Positions 54,673 to 64,000 of a DNA stretch of 64,000 bases are shown here, piece by piece. The notes below the pieces were generated by a model, which was not told the DNA's origin, did no database searches, and was given only the letters and a program-made list of their open reading frames with translations. Each line of letters starts with the position of its first letter. Positions within the stretch are counted from its first letter, which is position 1. A program made the translations under genes and the position numbers. This stretch comes from Pseudocercospora fijiensis CIRAD86. Its lineage: Eukaryota > Ascomycota > Dothideomycetes > Mycosphaerellales > Mycosphaerellaceae. The stretch is from NCBI RefSeq assembly GCF_000340215.1, contig NW_006921541.1, positions 2,453,527-2,517,526 on the forward strand, in the 5' to 3' direction.

Positions 54673-56900
54673 TTACTTACTCCACCAATACCTATTCGCA
54701 TTTGCGCCTTTCGTCCTCGCACTCTTCTTGCCAGCTCCAATAACTCCATTCGGAATAGTGTGACCGTTTGTGAATCCGAACTCTTGTGGCTTCGGCTCTT
54801 CTGTGAGCAGCTTCCACAAGTTAGTGATGGAGATTCTCTTCACCGGCAGCATGCTGTACTGCAGGCTGTAGAGATTCTTGCGATGGATCGGAGGTACGAA
54901 TTGTCCGAGAACTAGACACAGGAAGACTCTTGGTGCAAGGTAATGCTTCCTCAGTCGCGAGCCTAGTTGTGCATATTGCGTAAAGGTCTGTGAGAGTGGA
55001 AGTGCAATGGACTGGGGTCGCAATCAGCACGCGCAACAGCGTTCATAATGACAAGTGCGCTTACCTTAAGTCTGATGTAGGAAGTCGGCGCTGTCTGTAC
55101 CGGCTCTCCAGAACTGTCGGATGCTAAAACCAATGCGCTAGGGGTATCTTGTAATTCAAATCGAATGCCACCGGGTAAACGCCGGGAATCTTTGATGCGA
55201 AGCATCAATGCAAAAAGAGGAAAGTGGTTCAAACATGCCAACCACGTATCCAGTGCCGCTTTGAGTGCAATAATGGTCATGCGCGCTCCCGCAAAAGTGG
55301 CATAAAAGACAGCCACAGTAGGGAGCAAAAAGAAAAGTAATGTGAATAAGATCGTGCCGAGAAGGAGCTGGTCAAGGTCGTAGTCGCAGCTGTCGATTCG
55401 ATTGCGCAGCACATTTCGCTTCTTGCCTCGGAACAGGTGAAACAATGATATGATGATCATGAGTTGCCAGTTGTAGATCCGAGCAGAGGCGATGTAGAAC
55501 GAATAGATGTGGACAGTCAGCAGAGAGAGCAAGTCTGAGAACATCGAGATCGGCAGACTGGCTCCTGCAAAGCTGGAGATACCAATCAACCGAATGACAT
55601 GTGGTAACGCTGGCCTTAGCTGAGACATGCAGCCATTCCAGTAGTCGATAACCCACAGGAACAGGTCGCCCAGGAAGGTGGCCAGTTCGTTGTTCAGCTT
55701 TAGACCAGCAGGATAGTCCATCAGCCAGTTGAGCATTTGCTGCAGTCCTTCGATCGAGTAGCTTGTCACTGCGCTGTCCATGAAAGCTGCAACGTAGTCG
55801 ACGTTCTCGACAATGTACGATCCAAGAGCAATGCCAATAATCACATCATTCGCCACAAGCCATAGACTGTTGAAGAAACGAATGTAGTCAGGATGGCTGC
55901 TGGTGATGCTCTCCCAGTCGTTGCGACGTTTCTGCAATGTGATGTACTGGTCTGGCCAATAACAGAACTGCTGCAGACGGATATCGACCTGCTGTGCTGT
56001 GGCAGAGACGTCTTTGAGTGCAGACTGACCAAATGGCCTCCAGTCCAAGAGCACAAGCAATGCTTCTGCGCAGATGCGCAATGCCATGAGGTAAATTATG
56101 CACATCTGCGACAAGAATGGCCACACGTGCAGCCTGAATGCTTTTTTCCCTTCCAAGATGACATATTCCCAGAAGTTGCTGGCTGTCTCCACCATGCGCT
56201 CACTGACGCTCATGGTCCGTTTGACTCTCACGCCGACCATGTGGATATTCTGCTGCATCAAAGTATTTAGCTCGGCCGAGCAATTAATCTGTTTAATGAT
56301 CGTCTCCAGCGCAAGCTCTTTCTGGGTCTTGGGATGGCTGATTACAGTGTGTTGTATCACTTTCTCGGCAAGTCTCGCTCTTCGCTGGCGCGCATGCTCT
56401 TCATCTCGGTCAATCATGTCAAAGGGAGGTACACTTCCAAATGCTTGCTGCTTGTCACCCAAGGCGAGTGATATGGGCAACAATGAGAAGTATTGCATTC
56501 GCTTCGGATCAGGTCGGTGGAAGATGACAATTTGTATGCTAATTTGTACTTGATCTGGGCATTCGACGCAAGGAGACTTGGTGCGCGGCGAGATATGCAA
56601 TGAAAGCATCTTCGGATCGAATGTAGTCGAGGTGTCGTCGGTGTTCAGGGTGCCGAGTACCTGCAGGTCTCGATGACCGCAGTGCTTGATGAGCTTGTCG
56701 ACAGAATGTGGACTGCCACGAAAGAGTGAGCGCATACGCAGAGCATACTCAACATTGCGTGGGTCTACTCCTTGCAGAATACCCAGCACAAGGACGTCCA
56801 GATCTGAATTGCGCCATCCCACCAGAACGCCTGGAAGGGTATCTCTTGGCGCGTCAGATGGCCAAAATATGCGCATTAGCTCATGGTCGTGGATGGTCAT
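54673..56900 (-). CDS. GPI1: GPI1, subunit of GPI-N-acetylglucosaminyltransferase
   Basis: A 724-aa multi-pass ER membrane protein of the GPI-GnT complex, which adds GlcNAc to phosphatidylinositol, the first step of GPI-anchor synthesis. Exons 55065..56900 (ATG 56900, MRIFWPSDAPRD near the start) and 54673..55011; intron 55012..55064 (GTAAGC...CCCAG) joins SYIRLK to SIALPLSQTFTQYAQLG. Typical blocks: PGVLVGWRNSDLDV, FNSLWLVANDVIIGIALGSY, and the C-terminal RKHYLAPRVFLCLVLGQFVP then HRKNLYSLQYSMLP. Several hydrophobic segments lie between 270 and 580. The tail is short and basic. Only 41 bp separate its ATG from the stop codon of the upstream small gene on the same strand. Confidence 0.93.
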
Positions 56901-56941
56901 GCTTCCATTGCGGAAGCTCTGTGGTGAAGTTCAAGGGTTGT

Positions 56942-57332
56942 TCAAAACGAGCCGCGTCGCCTGAGCTGCTCGCGCGCTGATATGCCGGAGTCTTTCGTTC
57001 GCGGATGCTGAGATAATGGGTCAGAACAAATGTTGTGCTTTGCGAAGATGTCGTGCAGACCGACAAGATCCGACTCTCGCGCTGCTATGCGCTCGATGGG
57101 TATCAGGAGGGCGAGGAAGAAAATGGACAGAATGGCAAAACCTTTTGCTGCGCGTGTCTGCGGCAAAGCATTAGCATGACGCATGACCATATCATGTGTG
57201 AAGTATGCATACTATAACCCCGTGGTCCCAGGCAAAGATGGCAAGCTCATACAGCCGAGTAACCAGGTCCCAGCGAGCGGTGATGTAGCCGGCCAAGAAG
57301 ATGCCAAATGTGAGGACGGAGACGGGGTGCAT
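56942..57332 (-). CDS. Small two-TM membrane protein upstream of GPI1
   Basis: At least 111 aa from exons 57213..57332 (ATG 57332) and 56942..57157; intron 57158..57212 (GTATGC, branch GCTAATG, GCCGCAG, phase 0). Exon 1 gives MHPVSVLTFGIFLAGYITAR then WDLVTRLYELAIFAWDHGVI; exon 2 gives TRAAKGFAILSIFFLALLIP and then IERIAARESDLVGLHDIFA. There are two hydrophobic helices and a polar tail, with no signal peptide. The frame is open upstream of ATG 57332 (NRTPIPRPRPTGNTKDHF), so a further 5' exon is possible. Not recognised. Being 41 bp upstream of GPI1 it may share a transcript with it, but that is inference. Confidence 0.68.
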
Positions 57333-58007
57333 GAAGTGGTCTTTGGTATTGCCCGTGGGCGTGGGGCGTGGGCGTGGTATTGGAGTTCGGTTCGTGTTTG
57401 GCGACGCGCGTGCAGCCTGGGGCAGAAACTTAGCTCCCGGCGATCGATAGCTCTAGGCGGCGGCGGCGGCGGAGAAGGAGTGGAGGCAGTGAAGCTGGAG
57501 ATGCTAGAGCAGGCATTGGCGAGACGCAGACATCGCACCTGCCTCTGCCTCGAAGCCGTGAAATCACGTCAGGCACAGTCTGGTTGGAGGTGGAGGTCCT
57601 TCCCTCTCCGAATCCGAAGAAGCAGAAGCACGGCAAGGTACGCTAAGAAATAAGCTTCGTGTGGTCTGTGCGGGTCCGATGGTGAGGCCAAGGTAAAATG
57701 TTGACCGCAGGAGGACATGTTCCCGTCATTCGCACACATATTGCTAGACATCACAGGCAGCCCATTCGAAGAGGACAAGAGAAGGACATCTGACACGTGG
57801 ATCACACGCGTTTCTTTGTTCAATAAGCGCCACCAATCCACCAAGCCTGATCATCCACGAGACTCCATAACAAACAGTGAAGCGATCTAGCTACAATTGC
57901 ACCGACTCGTGTTGAAGATCAAATCTGAAGCCGGACTGGAGACGATGAATGCGAGACTATCTGCGCGTCAGCGGTAGTGAGCTACAGCGTGGCGCAACGG
58001 CGCGACC
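57333..58007. other. Divergent spacer with GGC tract
   Basis: 675 bp between the small membrane protein and NUP42, transcribed divergently. It contains a (GGC)n tract at about 57457-57472. Part may be a missed 5' exon of the membrane protein, since a frame stays open to about 57450. Confidence 0.45.
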
Positions 58008-59956
58008 ATGGTGGTCTGCAAGTTCTTCCTGGAGGGAAGATGCAGGTTCGGCGGTAGGCGATCTAGCATATCTTGTGGATTGGCATAGGATAGGATGCTG
58101 AGACTCGACAGACGCCTGCAAAAACGAACATCCGCGCAGTCAGAATAGCTTTGCGGCTCTGTCAAATTCTAGCGCTGGATTTGGCAGTCGCCCACGCTCC
58201 GGCAATGCACTTGCAGTTGGTAAGTCGAGATGATGTGCCTTCCGCCTACTTTTGCGATTCCTCCCACCCTTCTCTCGTGAACTGCCATCCTCGACTTTCT
58301 CAACCACAAGCTCACAAGTAACCCTTTCGCGCACTGACATAATGCCAGCTGCCCAAGTTGATGGCGACAAGGCCAGAATTCTCAAAGATGACCTTACCGT
58401 CGATCGCCCAATATGGCCCTTATCCTGTTACGCTGGACCGTTCGCGAGCGTGACGCAACATCTCATACAGGCCAAGTGGGATCCTAGCAAGCCGCCCACG
58501 CATCCAGACCAGGGAGCTCCGGAATTCAGTCCTGAAGAAATGCGATACAAGTTCTATCTGGCAACCGCCAACAACCAGCGCGATGCATATGTGGGCATTT
58601 GACCGTGCCTTGCAACGGAATACTGAGATACTGATGACTTTGCAGGTGAACTGGGAAGCGACAGTGATGCAGAACCTGAACAACCAGGTCAACAGCATAC
58701 TGAACGACATTCCAGGTGCGCTCCGCCACTGCCAGAATACAGCCATACCCGACAGCGAAAACCGTAACAAACAGCTTATCGAGCCCACGGGTCGACTAAG
58801 CACTACCCAGCCACAATCGAACGGATTTGGACAATCATCGCAACCCAGCGGAGGCTTCGCAGCGCCCGCGCGCCCGGGCTTTGGGGCAGCATCAAGTCTG
58901 AATGCACCAAAACCTGCCTTCGGAGATCCGTCAGCGCTAGGCGGCGGATCAGCATTCGGGAAACCGTCTGGCCTAGGCGGTAGCGGAGCCACCTTCGGAC
59001 AGCCTGGTGGTGGAGGAGGAGCTTCTGGCTTTGGTGCAGCTTCGTCATTGGGACAGCAAAGCAGTCCATTTGGCGGTGGAAATCAACAGAAACCATCTCC
59101 GTTTGGTCAGCCGGCTCAATCAAATGGAGCCTTTGGTGCTCCGTCACAACAGCCTGCATTCGGCCAGAGTGCTTTTGGAGCTGCCGCCGCAAAACCAGCA
59201 TTTGGTCAGGCAGGAGGAGGATTTGGAAACACGTCTGCTCCCACCTTTGGTCAAGCAGGATCAGGCTTTGGAGCTGCTTCTAAGCCAGCTTTCGGGCAGT
59301 CGTCATCGCCATTTGGTCAAGCTGCCCAACAGCCAGCAGCTAGAGGGTTTGGCGGTCAGCAGCAGCAGTCTAATGGCTCGGCGTTTGGGCAGCCCACTGC
59401 TTTCGGTGCCAACAAGCCGTCGCCATTTGGGGCACCGCAGCAACAACAAAGCTCGGTGGGATTCGGGCAAGCGAGTCAACCGGTAGGCAGCAATTCATCG
59501 CCATTCGCTGCACCTGCGTCGACAGCGAAACCCAATCCGTTCGCCGTGCCATCTGCTCAGACTACCCAGCAGTCCTCTTTCGGTCGGGTATCACAGCCTT
59601 TCGGCGCAGCTTCGGCAACCGGCCAAACCCCGTCCGTCGCGAATTCGACCTCATGGAAAGGAAAACGCATTGTCTACAGTGACAAGGATCCGGGACACAA
59701 GAGGCCCTGCTACGAAGTCCCTGACTCAAGATTTGCAACCACCGGAGGCAACAGATTGGAGCGGATCTGGTTTCCAACGGGCCCACCTCCTGGACCAGCA
59801 TTCACCGCCGAGGCTCTCCCGCATGTATATGAGGACCCAACTATCGGGCCACAATTGAGAGAAGTATACGAACATGTCAGCAAGACCGGACTTTTCAGAG
59901 ACGGTCTCATACCCGAAATACCGCCCAAGAAAGAGTGGATCAGCTTCGACTTTTAG
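58008..59956 (+). CDS. NUP42: NUP42-like FG nucleoporin with CCCH zinc finger
   Basis: 568 aa; cytoplasmic-face nucleoporin that helps mRNA export with Gle1/Dbp5. Four exons: 58008..58053, 58112..58219, 58349..58590, 58646..59956. Introns: 58054..58111 (GTAGGC...CGACAG), 58220..58348 (GTAAGT...GCCAG) and 58591..58645 (GTGGGC...TGCAG, weak donor). The first junction completes a CCCH finger, MVVCKFFLEGRCRFG + DACKNEHP, with spacing C-x7-C-x5-C-x3-H, followed by SQNSFAALSN. The middle has LTVDRPIWPLSCYAGPF and a short helical region. Residues ~180-470 hold many FG repeats (AFGQ, GFGA, PFG). The C-terminus ends KKEWISFDF, then TAG 59954-59956. The same frame continues after this TAG into a MYND-like region. 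Confidence 0.9.
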
Positions 59957-60781
59957 GAAGACGAAGGGTGTACATGTCGCAAGGAAGAAGATCTGAAGAA
60001 AGACTTGAATAGACACGACGCGACAGTCGTCGGTGCTGAAGAGAAATCGAATAGTAGCATCAATACACGGACAGCACACGCAAATAGCTGTGAAGGATGC
60101 GGAATCACAGAAGCAGACATCTTCGGACCACTCAAGCAATGTGGGCGTTGCAGAACATCACTATACTATGGATATGCGTGCCAGGAAGCATCATGGAGGA
60201 AGCATAGCAAGGTCTGCGCACCGGCCGTCAAAGGCCTCACCTGCAGCTCCAAGCCACGTTCCGCTATTGCAGAGCGTTTCAAACCGTCTTCAAAACCAAG
60301 AAGTGCCGCAATACCAATCAAGGCGCCGGTGACTGCGAAGAATCCAGGAGATAAGGCTGTCATCACAGCACAGCCGAGCAACGTCGCCATCGAATCGGCG
60401 CCTAAGGCATGTAGCCTGACAGACATCACAAACACAACTCCCGCACAAGAGGAATTCTCGTATCCGTACCGCCAGAAATCTAGCAGGTACGAACAGATGC
60501 CCATGGAGAACATACCAACAACCATGACGTTTGAATTTGAGTACCAGCAACTCGCTGCGATGCGAGACTGGCATACGACACAGCTGCTTCTGATTGAGTC
60601 CATGAGACTGACACGTGAAATCGCCGAAAGCTTATGCTTGTTTCAATCATCGCAGTCGATCTTTCAAGGACCGATCTGGTGCGAGAAGACTTTACAGGCT
60701 GCGACGGAGACGCGGCGTATGAGCAGCTGGGAGATAAGCGTTGCAGCTGCAGTTGCAGCAGGTGTTGAATTTCTAAAATAA
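59957..60781 (+). pseudogene. MYND-type zinc-finger frame without a start codon
   Basis: An open frame of 274 codons in register with NUP42, separated from it by one TAG, ending TAA at 60781. It encodes a MYND-like finger, CEGCGITEADIFGPLKQCGR + CRTSLYYGYACQEASWRKHS + KVC; the Cys expected after the first Tyr (Y-C) is Tyr (LYYGYACQ). An alanine/lysine-rich linker and a helical C-terminus (FEYQQLAAMRDWHTTQLLLI) follow. No in-frame ATG precedes the finger, and no good donor/acceptor pair supplies one. It is either a separate gene that lost its start, a readthrough extension of NUP42, or a gene with an unseen first exon overlapping the NUP42 3' end. Confidence 0.5.
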
Positions 60782-60971
60782 GAGATGACGCTTCGCTATC
60801 GTAATAGTGGTAGAATTGGAAGTCATAGAAGGAGAATTTTGTCTTGATGCCGCATATGCGAAAAAGAGTCCCGATCGAACGCCTGGCTATTCTCATCCCT
60901 TCGCGTCCCACACCCATGCTCATGTCGTTCGTAACCAAAGAAAAGGTGCATGCTCGCATACATGCTCTTGC

Positions 60972-62103
60972 TTAGACGCTCGTCTCGGGCCTCTCGCCTT
61001 CCGCCACAACAGCAGTGCCCAGTCCTCGATCTGGACTCGATCTCACAAGCGCCTCCTGTCTCCTCGCCTTCATGAAGTCTGACGCTGCTCTGATCAAGAT
61101 AAACCATCCCAAGATCATGAGTATGTATGACAGCCAGTCGCTGGTAGTGAGACCACCGCTCACGGCTCCTCCAGTTGGATCTCCGCCTGTCACAGCGTTC
61201 GGGTCGAAGTCGTGGGCATTTGGGTCGTCTGGCATGCCGTCTGCGCCACCATTTGGCATGCCGGGTTCTGAAGGACCAGAGCGATCTATTGTTGCTGCGT
61301 AGCGCATTTGAAAGCCATATTGTACCAGAGTAATTCCGAGACCGAATCTCGAGCCGTGTTTCGCTGCGTGTGTGGTGTGGAGGAGGTATGTGAGTAGGAA
61401 GCCTATTAGTTGGAAGGAGAGGGAGATTAAGGCATTCCAGACGAAAGAGAACAATGAACCAACAAGAAGCCCGTCGACGAACACGTCGTCCGGGTTTCCG
61501 GTGATGTGGTAGGGTGAGAGGACTGTCGTCTCCCAATATGGCGGTGTCGCATCTGCCGCGGCCTGCTCGTAGGTCGGTGGCTTTTCCTCTACATCGTCGC
61601 CTGGTCGAGGCTTTGCGCTGATATTGGAGAAGACACCGTCGGTCTGCCCTGCACCGATTACTCTCCCGCTTGAGGAGCCCGGTGCGACGGTGGGGAATTG
61701 TGTCACCTGCCGCGCTGGCCCGCCTGGTCTTGGTAGGGTGGGGCTTTCCACGGCCGAGTTTGCCTCAGTATTGTGTATTAAGCGCCGCCTGTCGCGGGCA
61801 TCTTCGTCGTCGCTGTCGTCGTCAGAGGGTGCGGCAAAGGCATCGTCCAGGTCGTGGTCTGCTTCGGCGCGCTGTGGTTGATCTTCCCGAGATGGTCGGC
61901 GCGATGACGCACGGCTACGGAATGAGGGCGGTGGGGAGTTGGGTACTGCTGGCGGCGAGTGCTCTACATGATCATCGTCGTCTATGGCGGCGACCTGCAT
62001 AGTTGTTCGTTAGCGGGTCTATTCGCGGTATGGATAGTGGTGCCATAGTGGTAGGGAGGCAATTGCAAGGGCGCCTATTACGTACCCGCTGATAGCCACT
62101 CAT
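60972..62103 (-). CDS. BSD2: BSD2/Ndfip-family adaptor of Rsp5 ubiquitin ligase
   Basis: A 346-aa membrane adaptor that brings metal transporters and other cargo to Rsp5/Nedd4 for vacuolar sorting. Exon 1, 62086..62103, encodes only MSGYQR; intron 61995..62085 (GTACGT...ATGCAG); exon 2, 60972..61994, starts VAAIDDDDHVEH. The acidic Ser/Pro-rich N-terminus contains the WW-binding motif PPTY (145-148, in EKPPTYEQ) and a second PPYW. Three hydrophobic segments follow: DGLLVGSLFSFVWNALISLS, FQLIGFLLTYLLH, and the C-terminal LSYILMILGWFILIRAA, as in Ndfip proteins. Between the second and third is a Gly/Pro/Asp loop. Divergent from EFM5 with a 396-bp shared upstream region; the tiny first exon is easily missed. 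Confidence 0.9.
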
Positions 62104-62499
62104 TGCTGTCGCCAATACTGTGCTGTTCGATACCAGTGTAGAGAAATCCTGCGGCACGTTTGCAAGTATTTCCGAGATTTGCAGCGTGAGGAAGTTGGGT
62201 AGTGAGCGTGGTGGAGATGTAGGTGGTCGTGGCTGAGGACTGAGGATCAGGTGCCTGCTGCGACGTTTACGTTTAAGGTTGGAAGTCAGTCGACATGTGG
62301 AGCCCCTCGGAGGTTAATTTGACCCCTTAGTCAGCTCGGCGCCTGCCTCGCCACATTTCCATGTTTCTTTCAATAATATTTGCCTTTGACGTTGTGCACA
62401 TCACCTCACATTCACCAGCAAAGACAGTCTAGCCCAATCAGCCAATACTGCTGATGCATAATTCTGAGCAAGAGACTGTCAGGTTGCAGGCAATCAACC
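62104..62499. other. Divergent promoter, BSD2 / EFM5
   Basis: A 396-bp region carrying both promoters. No TATA or repeat was assigned. Confidence 0.5.
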
Positions 62500-63286
62500 A
62501 TGGACGACGACGATGAGATCCTGTACGCACCCTGGACACTGGCGTCATGCAATTTCAGACATCGCTCACACGTATAGTCAACTTCCCGCGGACACCCTAG
62601 CAGCACTCGCCGAATTTCATGCAGAGCGTGATGCCAAAGCAAAGCAGTTCGAAGACCTCAAAACGAAAGCCGAGGATGAGTTCGCAAAGGGCACCGGCAA
62701 GCTCAGCATGGACCTCTTTGGCGAGGACTGGAATGCTAGCCAATTCTGGTACACCGACGACACTGCACGTCTTCTGGCCCAGCAACTGTTGAAGGAAGTT
62801 ACGGATGAGTCTGCTATTGCTGTTGTGTCTGCACCTAGCGTATATGTGGCGCTGCGGAACATCCTGGCAGAGGACGAAACGCTCGTCAGGCCGCAGCTAT
62901 GCCTCCTGGAATTCGATCGGCGGTTTGAGGTGGTCGGTAACGATTTTGCATATTACGACTTCAAGCAGCCACTTCGCCTACCGGCAGAGCTGAAGGGCAA
63001 GTTCGACCGCATCATTGCCGATCCGCCATTCTTGTCCGACGAGTGCCAGACAAAGACGGCTCTTACGGTACGTTTCCTTGCACGGCGATGGTCAAACGGC
63101 AGTGCTGGCGGTCTCCGTTTCATATCGTGCACTGGTGAGCGGATGGGATCCACGATTCTTCGACTGTACGCCAAAATTGGCGCGAAAACAACCACGTTCG
63201 AGCCTGAGCACAGCAAAGGGCTAAGCAATGAATTCTGCTGCTATGCCAACTTCGAATGTCAGGACTGGGGATTCCGAGAAGCGTAA
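62500..63286 (+). CDS. EFM5: EFM5-like eEF1A lysine methyltransferase
   Basis: A 243-aa SAM-dependent enzyme of the N6-adenine-methylase-like fold that methylates eEF1A lysine (yeast Efm5, human EEF1AKMT1). Exon 1, 62500..62522, encodes MDDDDEI plus two bases; intron 62523..62577 (GTACGC...GTATAG); exon 2, 62578..63286, continues QLPADTLAALAEFHAERDAK. Motifs: FGEDWNASQFWYTDDTARLL, LCLLEFDRRFEVVGNDFAYY (SAM acidic loop), the catalytic DPPF at D156 (RIIADPPFLSDECQTKTALT), CTGERMGSTILRLY, and GLSNEFCCYANFECQDW at the end. Length and motif order match the family. The TATAG acceptor is favoured because using CAG at 62558 leads to a stop. Confidence 0.9.
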
Positions 63287-64000
63287 GAAGGAGCTAGGAG
63301 CTACTCTGTATGGCTGCAGAGCAGAATTCTCTATCGCTCTTCCAACATCTGCAGCCCCCAACCCGAGGTCATTTCCAGGAGGCTGGGTGTATATTGCGAC
63401 GGCACGTGTATCCATCTTGGCATCGTCGAAGTGGGCCTTGATCATGCAATTTGCCGAGTCTCCGCAAGATGCTGCCGAGCTACGCCTCCTTCGCGGAGTC
63501 TTCGGTCCGCGCATAAAGCGCAACTATTGAAGCAGTTGCAGACCTCATCGGAGCATGCCTTCGACTTGCGCAAGAGACGCTGTGCAACTTCTAGCGACGC
63601 ATTCGCGGACCGTCTGCCAAAGGCAGGCACTTGCACGAAATCAGAACATAACTTCTTTGCCGGATATAGTACTGTACAACAATAACGATCTCCTTTCGAC
63701 TACTACCCTCGGTTGATTCTGGATATTGTACTTAGTCTGAACACATTCTGCAGCACCGGCTCTCTACTCTCTGCCTTGATGATTGGGGCAGCCATGCACA
63801 AGATTCTGAAGAAAATCAATCACGAGCCGTGGTGACACTGCAGATTAAACAGCTCTGGATCTCCAGGTCCTGCATTGCAGCTCGCAAGCGCGAACAATGT
63901 GACTTGATCAACTTATCAATAAATATGAGTACGAGTCGATGCAGTGGCGAAATGCCACAAAGCGCAAAGAAGCCACTGAGCCATCGGAGCCTTGCGATGC
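63287..64000. other. Intergenic to the window end
   Basis: 714 bp downstream of EFM5. Short frames on both strands (63228-63530 and 63442-63685) overlap each other and show no domain. No tRNA or repeat noticed. Confidence 0.45.

Noticed and set aside
57183..57653. 156-codon plus-strand frame
   Set aside because: It runs antisense to exon 1 of the two-TM gene and over a GGC tract; it has no domain.
60823..61536. 237-codon minus-strand frame
   Set aside because: It is in another frame on the same strand as BSD2, rich in Arg/His/Ser, a shadow of the real gene.

Overview
The window reads as nuclear DNA of a filamentous ascomycete, most likely a dothideomycete of the Mycosphaerellaceae type. The evidence is short introns (about 50-130 nt) with GTRNGN donors and CTAAC/CTGAC-like branch sites, one-gene transcription units on both strands, fungal-specific proteins (BCK1-type MAPKKK, GPI1, NUP42, BSD2, EFM5, MTF1), several F-box-like proteins of the PELRNxIY type, and transposons destroyed by mutation of CpA to TpA (the RIP signature). 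The lineage call is inference from gene style, not a database match.

Layout. 1-12.9 kb: 3' part of a BCK1-type MAPKKK, a coiled-coil protein, a doubtful frameshifted small gene, an FHA/RS splicing factor (PML1/SNIP1-like) and a LETM1-domain mitochondrial protein. 12.9-18.8 kb: gene-poor, with a 341-bp MITE-like element and a complete but dead Mutator-like (MULE) element that has 43-bp terminal inverted repeats and a 10-bp flanking direct repeat. 19.2-34.4 kb: normal gene-dense DNA: a large Sec7-PH Arf GEF, a disordered nuclear-looking protein, an F-box-like protein with a tandem-duplicated tail, mitochondrial transcription factor MTF1, an AMSH-like deubiquitinase, an unrecognised conserved-looking protein and cytosolic serine hydroxymethyltransferase. 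34.9-47.3 kb: a 12.4-kb block almost devoid of CpA/TpG, interpreted as one giant dead Helitron. It has a Rep-helicase pseudogene on the minus strand, and a perfect 3' hairpin followed by CTAG at 34934. 47.5-64 kb: a frameshifted F-box-like gene, an epoxide hydrolase, a secreted sedolisin, a small secreted cysteine-containing protein, an F-box fragment, GPI1 with a small two-TM protein gene 41 bp upstream, NUP42 followed in the same frame by a MYND-type reading frame after a single TAG, BSD2/Ndfip, and EFM5.

The intact genes are mostly single-copy housekeeping genes: cell-wall signalling, Arf/endosome traffic (Sec7 GEF, AMSH, BSD2), mitochondria (LETM1, MTF1), mRNA splicing and export (PML1, NUP42), GPI anchors, one-carbon metabolism and eEF1A methylation. 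I see no biosynthetic gene cluster. The accessory interest lies in the three mobile elements, the small secreted protein and the NUP42-TAG-MYND arrangement. Spliced models were derived by eye from splice consensus and reading-frame continuity; exon coordinates are given so they can be checked against RNA-seq.
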